DNA of 35,981 nucleotides from Candidatus Iainarchaeum sp. (GTDB taxonomy: Archaea; B1Sed10-29; WALL01). Position numbers and translations under genes: made by a program. Within the stretch, counting starts at the first letter, position 1. Each line of letters opens with the position of its first letter. The stretch is taken from assembly GCA_021162685.1 (NCBI GenBank), contig JAGGYF010000038.1:1-35981 (forward strand), given 5' to 3'. Positions 23,580 through 30,459 of this stretch are shown here, in pieces. Below the pieces are notes generated by a model. The model did no database searches. It had not been told where the DNA came from and saw only the letters and a list, made by a program, of their open reading frames with translations.

Positions 23580-25107
23580 TTGCCTTTTCTTTTGGGATAA
23601 GTGACTTATACTCAGGATGAACAAACCCTTCAAACCTTTCGTCTTCTTTTATTTCTCTTGAAAACTTCTTCTCAAACTTGCTTCTATGTAAAGAATTGTA
23701 TGAACAGAATGGAATAATTTTATGGTCTGGTGTTACGTAGTGTATCACGCATCTCTCAACCCTTTCAACATCAAAATTATATGGATCCATGAAGTGCATT
23801 GTCCCAATAAATAGAATATTCTGCTTGTGGAATCTTGCAGCTGATGCAAAGTCCCCACCTACAATTATGTCCTTAAGTAATGAAAGCAGCGATTTACTCT
23901 CTTTTATTTTATCTAAATAAATTATAGAAGGAGCATTTATGAACAATCTCGCTAATGCATCCATCTTACCTTTTGAATGCTCAGAAACTTCAAGCAAACG
24001 CTTGACATTAATCAATCTTGTTATCGGAATAACTTGGTCCCCGTTCACATACACATATGTGCCTGCACCACACGCTGGATGTGTGCTTAGTTCTGGATAT
24101 ACTCCTTTTTGCGTTCTTTTCAAGAAATCAATCAGAGGAGTGATCGCTGGAATAGTGACAAAATCACTTGCTTTTATCTGTCCATATGTCTGTTCTTCAA
24201 TATCATGTAAAAGGTCCGGAATTGTAATCCTTTTCTTCTTCAATTCGCTTTTGTTGATTCTACCTGCAAATGATACTGGTTGGAAATTGACACCAGCTAC
24301 TACATCATTGTTCTTCATCGCAAATCGGATTATATCTCCAACTTGTTGGTCATTCACGCCCCTAACAACTGTTGGCACAAGTACAACATTTGGTCTGCCA
24401 CACTCTTTGTTGACTTTCCTAACATTTTTTATCACTTTTTCTTTTATAGGAAGCGCATTAAATCCTCTCGCAACAATATATGGTTCTTTTGTAACTCCGT
24501 CAAATTGCAGGTATAGGGTATTGGTTCCAGCCTTTGCCAACTTTCTAAGATAGTCAATGTCCTTTGCCAGTCTCAAACCATTTGTTGCAATCAAAATCTC
24601 TTTAAACCCTCTGTTTCTAGCTATTTTTACGATTTTTGGTAGGTCATCTCTTACAGTAGGTTCACCACCTGCAAACATAACAGCATAACATCGTGGTTTC
24701 TCTTTTGCAACAACATCCAACATCTTTTTTATCTGTTTAACAGTTGGCTCATATACATACCCAGCAGCATTCGCATTTGCAAAGCAGATAGGACACCTCA
24801 TATTACATCTATTTGTTACATCAATAAGGGCAAGAATTGTTGAACTTTTATGGTTTGGACAAAGCCCACAATCAAAGGGACAACCATTCCTCCTCCTTGT
24901 GTTTGGGTTTTTAACTCCTTCTTTTGTCTGGAAACTTCTCATATATTCGTAGTAAAGCGAAGCATCTCCAAAATACGCATCCTCAAATACTCCATGTTTT
25001 TGGCAACGTTTTTGTATGATTATCTTTCCCCTCTTCTCAATAATCTTTGCTGGTACAGTTTGCAGACATTCTGGGCATAGTGAAAATGTCTCTTTAATTA
25101 GTTTCAT
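23569..25107 (-). CDS. Radical SAM protein of the COG1964 / tetraether synthase (MJ0619, Tes) type
   Basis: The radical SAM cluster motif is C-X3-C-X2-C in VTNRCNMRCPICFANANA, preceded by a second Cys block (NGCPFDCGLCPNHK) and an N-terminal zinc-like pair (CPECL and QKRCQKHG). AVMFAGGEPTVRDD is the SAM-binding GGE region. This arrangement is that of archaeal COG1964 proteins, one of which (MJ0619) is tetraether synthase, joining two archaeol lipid chains into membrane-spanning GDGT; other members may act on other substrates. I start at ATG 25107, preceded by AGAGGCG; a 14-residue longer frame exists. It overlaps the small upstream gene by 14 bases. Lipid role is by family and not certain. 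Confidence 0.82.
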   Translation of the reverse strand: MKLIKETFSLCPECLQTVPAKIIEKRGKIIIQKRCQKHGVFEDAYFGDASLYYEYMRSFQTKEGVKNPNTRRRNGCPFDCGLCPNHKSSTILALIDVTNRCNMRCPICFANANAAGYVYEPTVKQIKKMLDVVAKEKPRCYAVMFAGGEPTVRDDLPKIVKIARNRGFKEILIATNGLRLAKDIDYLRKLAKAGTNTLYLQFDGVTKEPYIVARGFNALPIKEKVIKNVRKVNKECGRPNVVLVPTVVRGVNDQQVGDIIRFAMKNNDVVAGVNFQPVSFAGRINKSELKKKRITIPDLLHDIEEQTYGQIKASDFVTIPAITPLIDFLKRTQKGVYPELSTHPACGAGTYVYVNGDQVIPITRLINVKRLLEVSEHSKGKMDALARLFINAPSIIYLDKIKESKSLLSLLKDIIVGGDFASAARFHKQNILFIGTMHFMDPYNFDVERVERCVIHYVTPDHKIIPFCSYNSLHRSKFEKKFSREIKEDERFEGFVHPEYKSLIPKEKAIKV

Positions 25108-25303
25108 GTTTTCGCCTCTTCGTGAGTTCTTTGTATTCCTTTTCTTCATCTTCCCAATCGTTTTTTGTTGTATCCTCTTCTAATGACCTTATCCTATCCT
25201 CAATCTGATCCTCTGGTGCGTTTGTCATGGTTTCTTCTAATGCAAGTGCATCCTCTAAAACATTTTCATATATTCTCGGTGTTGGACTCTTCTTTTTTGC
25301 CAT
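25094..25303 (-). CDS. Small charged protein upstream of the radical SAM gene
   Basis: A 69-residue, very hydrophilic protein (KKKSPTPRIYENVLEDALALEE, then an acidic stretch EDRIRSLEEDTTKNDWEDEE and a basic end KRRKHETN). It probably is helical or unstructured; no family recognised. It overlaps the 5' end of the radical SAM gene by 14 bases, so translation is likely coupled, which suggests it is a partner or is only co-expressed. A chance open frame cannot be excluded, though Lys/Glu codon use looks like a gene. Confidence 0.6.
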   Translation of the reverse strand: MAKKKSPTPRIYENVLEDALALEETMTNAPEDQIEDRIRSLEEDTTKNDWEDEEKEYKELTKRRKHETN

Positions 25304-25346
25304 GCCATATTATATGCTAAACCTATTTATGTAGTTTACCACAAAA

Positions 25347-25355
25347 TTTTTAAAC
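25347..25355 (+). promoter_or_regulatory. TATA-like box of the lipoprotein gene
   Basis: TTTTTAAAC is centred 26 bases before the ATG at 25377, matching leaderless transcription. Confidence 0.55.
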
Positions 25356-25376
25356 TTCTGCCCCCTATTTCCCACT

Positions 25377-26294
25377 ATGAGGGCAATAGCACTAGTATTT
25401 GTGCTAATACTAACACTTGGGTGCATTTCTTCTCCACCTACAGGAAAAGAGGGCATAAGGAAGGCAGTAAATGAGGCACCCTACTCCTCAAGTGTTGTGA
25501 TATACGCGAACATTGATAAATTATTATCAGATGACAATATACAAGCAAAATCAAACATACCCCCAGAGGCCATGCAACTTACTTCACTGGTAAAATACGC
25601 ATACGTTATAATAATTGATAACGAGCCTGTTGTGGTCGTTGATGCATTTGGATTGGACATCCTCATAGGCCTTCTCTCATTCACAAAAAACATACAAAAG
25701 GTCACATATGAAGGCCACACATTATATGTTATGGATGATGGAAACGCCTTTTATCACATAGGAGATAAAGTATACTTCTCAAAAATAGATACATTAAGGC
25801 ACTATATAAATCGCATGAAAGAAGAAAGCAAAGCAACACCAAAATTTGAATCAGTAATCACAAATATGAGAGATGGAGACCTTATGGTTTTGTTTTCTGG
25901 TCAAGAACCGTTCAAACGTGGGGGCATCGCAGTGCAATTCAAGAAGGGTCCTGACCACATCTTCATTGTTGCGGAGATGGAAAGTCCAGAAACAGCACAG
26001 ATGATGGCGTCAGTGATACCATCACTTGTTTCTTCTGATATTGAACTAGTTAGCGTGGATACAAAAGGCAATAGATTGTTTGTTGAGATGTACGGAACAT
26101 TGGATTCATTACAGAAGGCTTTTGAGAAGAAGCCACAATTAGCACCAGACCAGCTAATTGAGACAATTGAGAATACGCCTGGAAACTGCACAACACCCGA
26201 GGAATGTAGTGCGTATTGTGAAGAACATCCAGAAGAGTGTGAGGAATGGCTCTCAGAGCATCCCGAGATTTTAGAGGTTCAAGGCAGTTTATAA
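25377..26294 (+). CDS. Lipoprotein-like exported protein with Cys/Glu-rich tail
   Basis: A 305-residue protein with a lipobox-like signal (ALVFVLILTLGCISS, Cys16), so it is probably anchored on the outer face of the membrane by a lipid. The body (residues 30-245) reads as alternating strands and helices (VVIYANIDKLL, MVLFSGQEPF, FIVAEMESPETAQMM) with no family I recognise. The C-terminus is a compact motif with four Cys amid Glu (CTTPEECSAYCEEHPEECEEW), a pattern seen near the ends of exported proteins in uncultured lineages. Its 3' end overlaps gatB by 16 bases. Function unknown. Confidence 0.78.
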   Translation: MRAIALVFVLILTLGCISSPPTGKEGIRKAVNEAPYSSSVVIYANIDKLLSDDNIQAKSNIPPEAMQLTSLVKYAYVIIIDNEPVVVVDAFGLDILIGLLSFTKNIQKVTYEGHTLYVMDDGNAFYHIGDKVYFSKIDTLRHYINRMKEESKATPKFESVITNMRDGDLMVLFSGQEPFKRGGIAVQFKKGPDHIFIVAEMESPETAQMMASVIPSLVSSDIELVSVDTKGNRLFVEMYGTLDSLQKAFEKKPQLAPDQLIETIENTPGNCTTPEECSAYCEEHPEECEEWLSEHPEILEVQGSL

Positions 26295-27586
26295 CTCTCT
26301 AGTTCATTTTTTAAAAGTACAATTACTTCTTTAGGTTCAACGCAGTAATCCAATCTTTTTAATGTCTCCCCAACTAAGAAATTTAACAGTTGTGTTTTCC
26401 CTTTTAGATACTTTTTCACCTCTTTTGGATGGCTTTCTATAACCTCTCTTATGACTCTTGTTACTTCTTTTTTTGAGATACTTCTCATCTCTATTTCTTG
26501 CTTATTATCTAGCATCGCTCTTAATTTTCTTTTAGCTATCGCCCTCGTAATTTTTCCATGATACATATCAGCTAACAACTGAGCAATCCCATTTGCACTA
26601 ATTTCCACATCTGAAAAGGATATCGACCTATAATGCAACTCACCCATCAATTCGGTTTTAATCCAATTAGCAACGAATTGAGGAGGCAGTTTTTTTGAAA
26701 GGGAAAAGAACAATTCAGTTAGTTTCCAATCAGTTGTTAGAACATTTGTTTCTTCTTTTTTCAGCCCCAAGCCTTCCAAGTTTTTCTTAACTTCTTCCAA
26801 TGGTTTTGGCAAATAAACTCTAATTTCTTTGATGTCTACTGGAGGGAGATCAGGATCAGCAATAAATCTGTAATCCTCAACAGTCTCCTTTTCTCTAAGT
26901 GATACTGTTTTTCCTGTTGTTTCATCAAAATGCCTTGTCTCTCTTTTAACCTTCTTGGATTGATTTAACAATTTTGTCTGCCTTTTTATTTCATAAGCTA
27001 ATGCGGTTTCAACCCCTTTTATAGAATTTATGTTTTTGATTTCTACCCTTTCTGAACCAAGGGATATGTTTGTGTCTACCTTGAATATACCTCTGCCTAC
27101 TCTCAAATACGACAGTAAGTGTCTCAATTCCAACAAAAACTCTTTTGCTTGTTTTGGGGATTTCATATCTGGTTCTGTAACAATTTCTACAAGAGGGACA
27201 CCACTCCTATTCAGATCAATAGTTTTTTTCTTTGGGTCATATCTTCCAGCGTCCTCCTCCCAGTGTACCTCCCTTATCCTAATACCCATAAACTCTCCAC
27301 CCACAGCAAAAGGAGAGGATGTTCTTTGGTAATTATTTGGCAAATCTGGATAGAAGTAATGTTTGCGCATGGTTGTTACTCTATCCAACATTTTGCAATT
27401 GAGGGCTTTGCCAATTATAAGTGCTTCTTCAACAGCCTTCATATTTGTGGCCATGGGTTTTGCGCCTGGCTGTCCTGTACAAACTGGGCAGATATTTGTG
27501 TTAGGGAGCGCTTCGGTAACTGGACAAGAGCAGTACATCTTAGACTTTGTATTCAAATATACATGTACCTCTAGTCCAATCTTCAT
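26279..27586 (-). CDS. gatB: Asp-tRNA(Asn)/Glu-tRNA(Gln) amidotransferase subunit B
   Basis: Catalytic kinase-like subunit that activates tRNA-bound Asp or Glu for amidation. The N-terminus MKIGLEVHVYLNTKSKMYCSCP and the block CPVCTGQPGAKP carry the zinc Cys set. RKHYFYPDLPNNYQ, DAGRYDP and NRSGVPLVEIVTEPD are family signatures; the C-terminal YqeY-like tail helps hold the tRNA. Length is 435 residues, somewhat short but complete. The ATG overlaps gatA by 4 bases (ATGA). In archaea GatCAB usually makes Asn-tRNA from Asp-tRNA; Gln-tRNA is made by GatDE. The neighbouring tRNA-Asn fits the former. Confidence 0.97.
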   Translation of the reverse strand: MKIGLEVHVYLNTKSKMYCSCPVTEALPNTNICPVCTGQPGAKPMATNMKAVEEALIIGKALNCKMLDRVTTMRKHYFYPDLPNNYQRTSSPFAVGGEFMGIRIREVHWEEDAGRYDPKKKTIDLNRSGVPLVEIVTEPDMKSPKQAKEFLLELRHLLSYLRVGRGIFKVDTNISLGSERVEIKNINSIKGVETALAYEIKRQTKLLNQSKKVKRETRHFDETTGKTVSLREKETVEDYRFIADPDLPPVDIKEIRVYLPKPLEEVKKNLEGLGLKKEETNVLTTDWKLTELFFSLSKKLPPQFVANWIKTELMGELHYRSISFSDVEISANGIAQLLADMYHGKITRAIAKRKLRAMLDNKQEIEMRSISKKEVTRVIREVIESHPKEVKKYLKGKTQLLNFLVGETLKRLDYCVEPKEVIVLLKNELESYKLP

Positions 27587-28875
27587 TTTTCCATCTCCTT
27601 AGCTGCCCTTAGTAGACTATGCTCCTGAAACTTCTTTCCTACAAGTTGCATCCCAATCATTTTCCTTACAGGTATGGAGATTGCAGGCAGTCCAGCCAAT
27701 GCAGGAAAACCTGTGCATATGTCACTCATATACTCTTCTACGGGGCTAAGTTCATCTTCTAATTTCCAAGGTAGAACAGGCATTGTAGGGGTTAATATAA
27801 AATCCGTTTTGTTCATAATCTTTGAAAGTTCCTTCTCAACAACTCTTTTTCCATTTAGTGCTAAGGAATACCACTTATCTTTATGTTCCTTTAGAGTGAT
27901 ATATGTGCCAAGCAAAATTCTTCTCTTTACCTCCTCAGAGAGCACAGCTCTTTTTTCGCCAAAGAGTACGCCATCAAATTTCTGCATTGCTGAAGAAAAT
28001 TCTGAGAACATTAATAGATAGTATGTGGGAACTGCATATTTTATTTTACCAAAGTTTACCTCTCTTATATCTGCACCCAAGTTTGAGATCCTTTCCACTT
28101 CCTTTTCAAAAGCATCTTCAACTTCTGCTTGTAGTTCTAATCCTCTAAAGATTGTGATAGTGCTTTTGCTTAGAATAGGCTCATCCAATCCTTTGGTATA
28201 ATCACACTTTGTTGTCTTTACAGTAGTACAATCTCTTGGATCCAACCCAGTTATAAATGATAAAATATATGCAACACCATAGACATCTCTTGCCATAGGC
28301 CCAATTGTATCAAGACTCATACATAGGTCCATTAATCCGTATCTTGAAACAAGACCATATGTAGGTCTCAAACCAACGACACCACAAAACGCGGCTGGCG
28401 CCCGCACAGAACCAAATGTATCTGTTCCTAAAGCAAAGTCACACATACCAGTAGCTAGTGCAACAGCGTTTCCAGAAGAAGATCCACCCGGTACTCTGGA
28501 TTCATCTATTGGGTTCCTTGTTACACCAAAGTCAGAAGTACTGCCTGAAGATCCTGCTCCAAAGGGATCATGCGCAGTTTTTCCAATGATATAAAATAAA
28601 TCCCTACATTTTCTGACCACAGTTGCATCATATGGGGCGACATAATCCTTTAATATCTTTGAAGAACTTGTTGCTCTCATACCCTTTACACAAATGTTAT
28701 CTTTAACTGCTAATGAAAGTCCCTCTCCTTTTTCTTCATTAATAGATATGAAAGCATGTAATCTTCTATTTAATTTATTTATGATTCTCTTCTGCTTTTC
28801 TATCCTCTTTTCTAAGTTTACTCCTCCTTGGACCAAATCCTTACTGGATATCAAAATATTTTCTTGCTTTGACAT
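27583..28875 (-). CDS. gatA: Asp-tRNA(Asn)/Glu-tRNA(Gln) amidotransferase subunit A
   Basis: Amidase subunit that releases ammonia from glutamine or asparagine for GatB. The Ser-cis-Ser-Lys triad can be seen: Lys in SLAVKDNICVKG (about residue 58), the cis-Ser in VPGGSSSGNAVALATG, and the nucleophile Ser in GTDTFGSVRAPAAFCG. The last motif normally reads GTDTGGS, so the Phe replacing Gly is unusual. The start is placed at ATG 28875; an upstream frame reaches 28923 but overlaps GatC heavily. The chosen start overlaps gatC by 35 bases. About 430 residues, slightly short for the family. Confidence 0.95.
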   Translation of the reverse strand: MSKQENILISSKDLVQGGVNLEKRIEKQKRIINKLNRRLHAFISINEEKGEGLSLAVKDNICVKGMRATSSSKILKDYVAPYDATVVRKCRDLFYIIGKTAHDPFGAGSSGSTSDFGVTRNPIDESRVPGGSSSGNAVALATGMCDFALGTDTFGSVRAPAAFCGVVGLRPTYGLVSRYGLMDLCMSLDTIGPMARDVYGVAYILSFITGLDPRDCTTVKTTKCDYTKGLDEPILSKSTITIFRGLELQAEVEDAFEKEVERISNLGADIREVNFGKIKYAVPTYYLLMFSEFSSAMQKFDGVLFGEKRAVLSEEVKRRILLGTYITLKEHKDKWYSLALNGKRVVEKELSKIMNKTDFILTPTMPVLPWKLEDELSPVEEYMSDICTGFPALAGLPAISIPVRKMIGMQLVGKKFQEHSLLRAAKEMEK

Positions 28876-29074
28876 ACCTACCACTGAACGTAAAAACATC
28901 TTCGCATTTTTCAACACGGTCATCTCTGAGATAACCTTCTTTTCTCAAATCACTTCTTATTTGTTTTAGATTGTGTAGTTGACTCGCCCATTTTAGAATC
29001 TCTTTCATATCCTCCTCAAATTTTACTTTCTCCTCGTCTGTTAATTCGATTCTGGCGATTCTAGCAACTTTCAA
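28841..29074 (-). CDS. gatC: Asp-tRNA(Asn)/Glu-tRNA(Gln) amidotransferase subunit C
   Basis: A 77-residue small subunit that wraps around the GatA-GatB interface. The N-terminal helix pair (VARIARIELTDEEKVKFEEDMKEILKWASQL) is the GatC pattern. The start is TTG 29074: it is preceded by a very strong AAGGAGG site 7 bases upstream and overlaps the stop of the Lrp-type gene (TTGA overlap). The C-terminal half (LRKEGYLRDDRVEKCEDVF) corresponds to the extended arm. It is the first gat gene of the operon lrp-gatC-gatA-gatB, so a regulator and the enzyme complex are made from one transcript. Confidence 0.92.
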   Translation of the reverse strand: MKVARIARIELTDEEKVKFEEDMKEILKWASQLHNLKQIRSDLRKEGYLRDDRVEKCEDVFTFSGRYVKARKYFDIQ

Positions 29075-29514
29075 TCATATTCCTCCTTAACTGTTGAGAA
29101 AGAAGTTATTGTTAAAGTTTTCTTTACTCCCTTCATTGCACGTATCCTATCCAATATTAAATTACCAAGTTGCTCTATACTCCTCCCTCTTACTTTCAAG
29201 AGAATATCCCACTCTCCTCCTACTATATGTACCTCTGTGACTCCTTCTATATTAGCTAGTTTCCTGGCTAGCTCTCTTTGTGACACCTCTTTGTTTGGTT
29301 CGTATGCAACAAGTAAGAATATTGTTATTGGGTTACCTATCAGTTTGTTATCTACAACTACAGTATATCCTTTTATTATCCCTGCTTCACGCATCCTTTT
29401 TATTCTATCGTATACTGTACTCCTTGGAAGACCAAGTTCTTTGGAGAGCCTTTTAATACTCTTACTAGCATCCTTTTGCAGTTTTCTTAGTATCTGCAGG
29501 TCTTTTTTGTCCAT
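29071..29514 (-). CDS. Lrp/AsnC family regulator heading the gatCAB operon
   Basis: A 147-residue archaeal Lrp-type regulator: helix-turn-helix KSIKRLSKELGLPRSTVYDRIKRMREAGIIKGY, then the RAM domain (EVHIVGGEWDILLKVRG, TITSFSTVKEEYD). The ATG at 29514 lies 27 bases from the centre of a TATA-like stretch (about 29538-29546), so the transcript is probably leaderless. Two dyad-like sites flank that TATA box. The gene overlaps gatC by 4 bases. Such proteins sense amino acids; control of tRNA amidation by Asn, Asp, Gln or Glu is a plausible idea from context only. Confidence 0.93.
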   Translation of the reverse strand: MDKKDLQILRKLQKDASKSIKRLSKELGLPRSTVYDRIKRMREAGIIKGYTVVVDNKLIGNPITIFLLVAYEPNKEVSQRELARKLANIEGVTEVHIVGGEWDILLKVRGRSIEQLGNLILDRIRAMKGVKKTLTITSFSTVKEEYD

Positions 29515-29523
29515 GAACTACTA

Positions 29524-29539
29524 TTTTGTCCGAACATAT
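29524..29539 (-). promoter_or_regulatory. Lrp-type site overlapping the TATA region of the lrp-gatCAB operon
   Basis: TTTTGTCCGAACATAT overlaps the downstream part of the TATA-like box and is a degenerate form of the palindrome at 29554-29569. It matches the box at 18350-18365 before the other Lrp-type gene in 14 of 16 positions. Confidence 0.5.
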
Positions 29540-29553
29540 ATAAATATTTTGTG

Positions 29554-29569
29554 GTTTATCCGGATAAAC
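29554..29569. promoter_or_regulatory. Perfect 16-bp palindrome upstream of the lrp-gatCAB promoter
   Basis: GTTTATCCGGATAAAC reads the same on both strands. It is located directly upstream of the TATA/BRE region of the Lrp-type gene. Likely the main operator for that regulator, with a weaker copy at 29524-29539. Confidence 0.6.
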
Positions 29570-29626
29570 TCCAATTTTTATGACAAAAATTTTAAAAATA
29601 TGTACATATATAATAAATAAGTCAAT

Positions 29627-29698
29627 GGCCCGGTGGTTTAATTGGCATAATGCCGGACTGTTAATCCGGTGATGGTGGTTCGAATCCACCCCGGGCCG
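29627..29698 (+). tRNA. tRNA-Asn (anticodon GTT)
   Basis: Acceptor arms GGCCCGG (29627-29633) and CCGGGCC (29691-29697) pair fully. The anticodon arm is CCGGA - CTGTTAA - TCCGG with anticodon GTT, and the T arm is GGTGG - TTCGAAT - CCACC. The D arm is weak, mostly A-U and G-U pairs. The variable loop has 4 bases (TGAT), the discriminator is G, and the acceptor begins with G1-C72. No CCA is encoded and there is no intron. TATA-like sequence lies about 30 bases upstream. It stands beside gatCAB, which can convert Asp on this tRNA to Asn. Confidence 0.96.
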
Positions 29699-29710
29699 TT
29701 GGAGGGAGTG

Positions 29711-29744
29711 GCACCCAGGGTGGGAGCTACTTGGGTGCTCCCAC
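29711..29744. other. GC-rich element with two mutually exclusive hairpins
   Basis: GTGGGAGC (29720-29727) and GCTCCCAC (29737-29744) are exact complements around 9 bases. GCACCCA (29711-29717) and TGGGTGC (29732-29738) are also exact complements, and the two stems share bases, so only one can form at a time. It is located between tRNA-Asn and the stop codon of the minus-strand phosphoesterase, in a GC-rich patch unlike the neighbourhood. It may terminate the minus-strand operon or belong to the tRNA transcript; there is no T run. Confidence 0.5.
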
Positions 29745-29745
29745 A

Positions 29746-30459
29746 TCATCTTACAAGTTCATAAACCTCTGGTAACTCAATACATCCCTCTTCATCTATA
29801 GCTAAGACATTTAAGTGGCCAATTCCTATGCGCTTCAAAACAGGACTCAATAAATCTTCTTTTCTGCATCTTGTTACATCAGTACCTGCTGCTAATGGGG
29901 AAAAAGCAGGCATCACAATTAGTTCATCATTGTAAAGGAAGCATGGCAATTTCAATGAAACACCAACATCATCCCTTAGTGTGACAGAGGGATGTTCATG
30001 CCCTATAATCTTTAACTTTTTTGTATGCAATGGCAGGAAATCCTTATGGCCGTGTGCTATTATCTTATCATCAATCTCTAAATAATCAACAAATTCAACT
30101 TTCTTATATTTTGACGTAACTGTCCTTAAGTAATTATCATGGTTTCCCCTTACCACAATGATCTTATCAAATCTTTCACTCAAATAATCAAAAAGCTTTC
30201 TTGTTTCTGTCCATTCCTGCGGATTGTTTTCACTAAACTCATGTTTTATATCGCCGTTTAGTATCATCATCTCTCTTTCTGGCAGCATTTCTAATTTCTC
30301 CATAATGATTTTGAACTGGTATTGAGGGACAAACAGACCAGAACCAACCATTGCCCTTTCATATCCTAGGTGTAAATCAGCAATTACTACAAATTCCTTA
30401 GATATCAACGCACCTGTGTTTGTTGCCAGTAACCCATTAATTTTTACGCTTTTTTTCAT
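29746..30459 (-). CDS. ICC-like metallophosphoesterase associated with Lhr (COG1407)
   Basis: A 237-residue calcineurin-fold enzyme with all metal motifs: ADLHLGYE, LNGDIKHEF, VVRGNHDN, AHGHKDF and GHEHPSV. Archaeal COG1407 proteins regularly neighbour the Lhr helicase, and bacterial Lhr-Core genes also cluster with phosphoesterases, suggesting joint action on nucleic acid ends. Here the ATG overlaps the lhr stop by 4 bases, which supports tight coupling. The substrate is not known; a DNA repair role is inference. The gene ends just before the hairpin element next to tRNA-Asn. Confidence 0.9.
   Translation of the reverse strand: MKKSVKINGLLATNTGALISKEFVVIADLHLGYERAMVGSGLFVPQYQFKIIMEKLEMLPEREMMILNGDIKHEFSENNPQEWTETRKLFDYLSERFDKIIVVRGNHDNYLRTVTSKYKKVEFVDYLEIDDKIIAHGHKDFLPLHTKKLKIIGHEHPSVTLRDDVGVSLKLPCFLYNDELIVMPAFSPLAAGTDVTRCRKEDLLSPVLKRIGIGHLNVLAIDEEGCIELPEVYELVR

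Noticed and set aside
29699-29748. H/ACA guide RNA behind tRNA-Asn
   Set aside because: An ACA follows the hairpin, but the stem is too short and no kink-turn or pseudouridylation pocket is visible.
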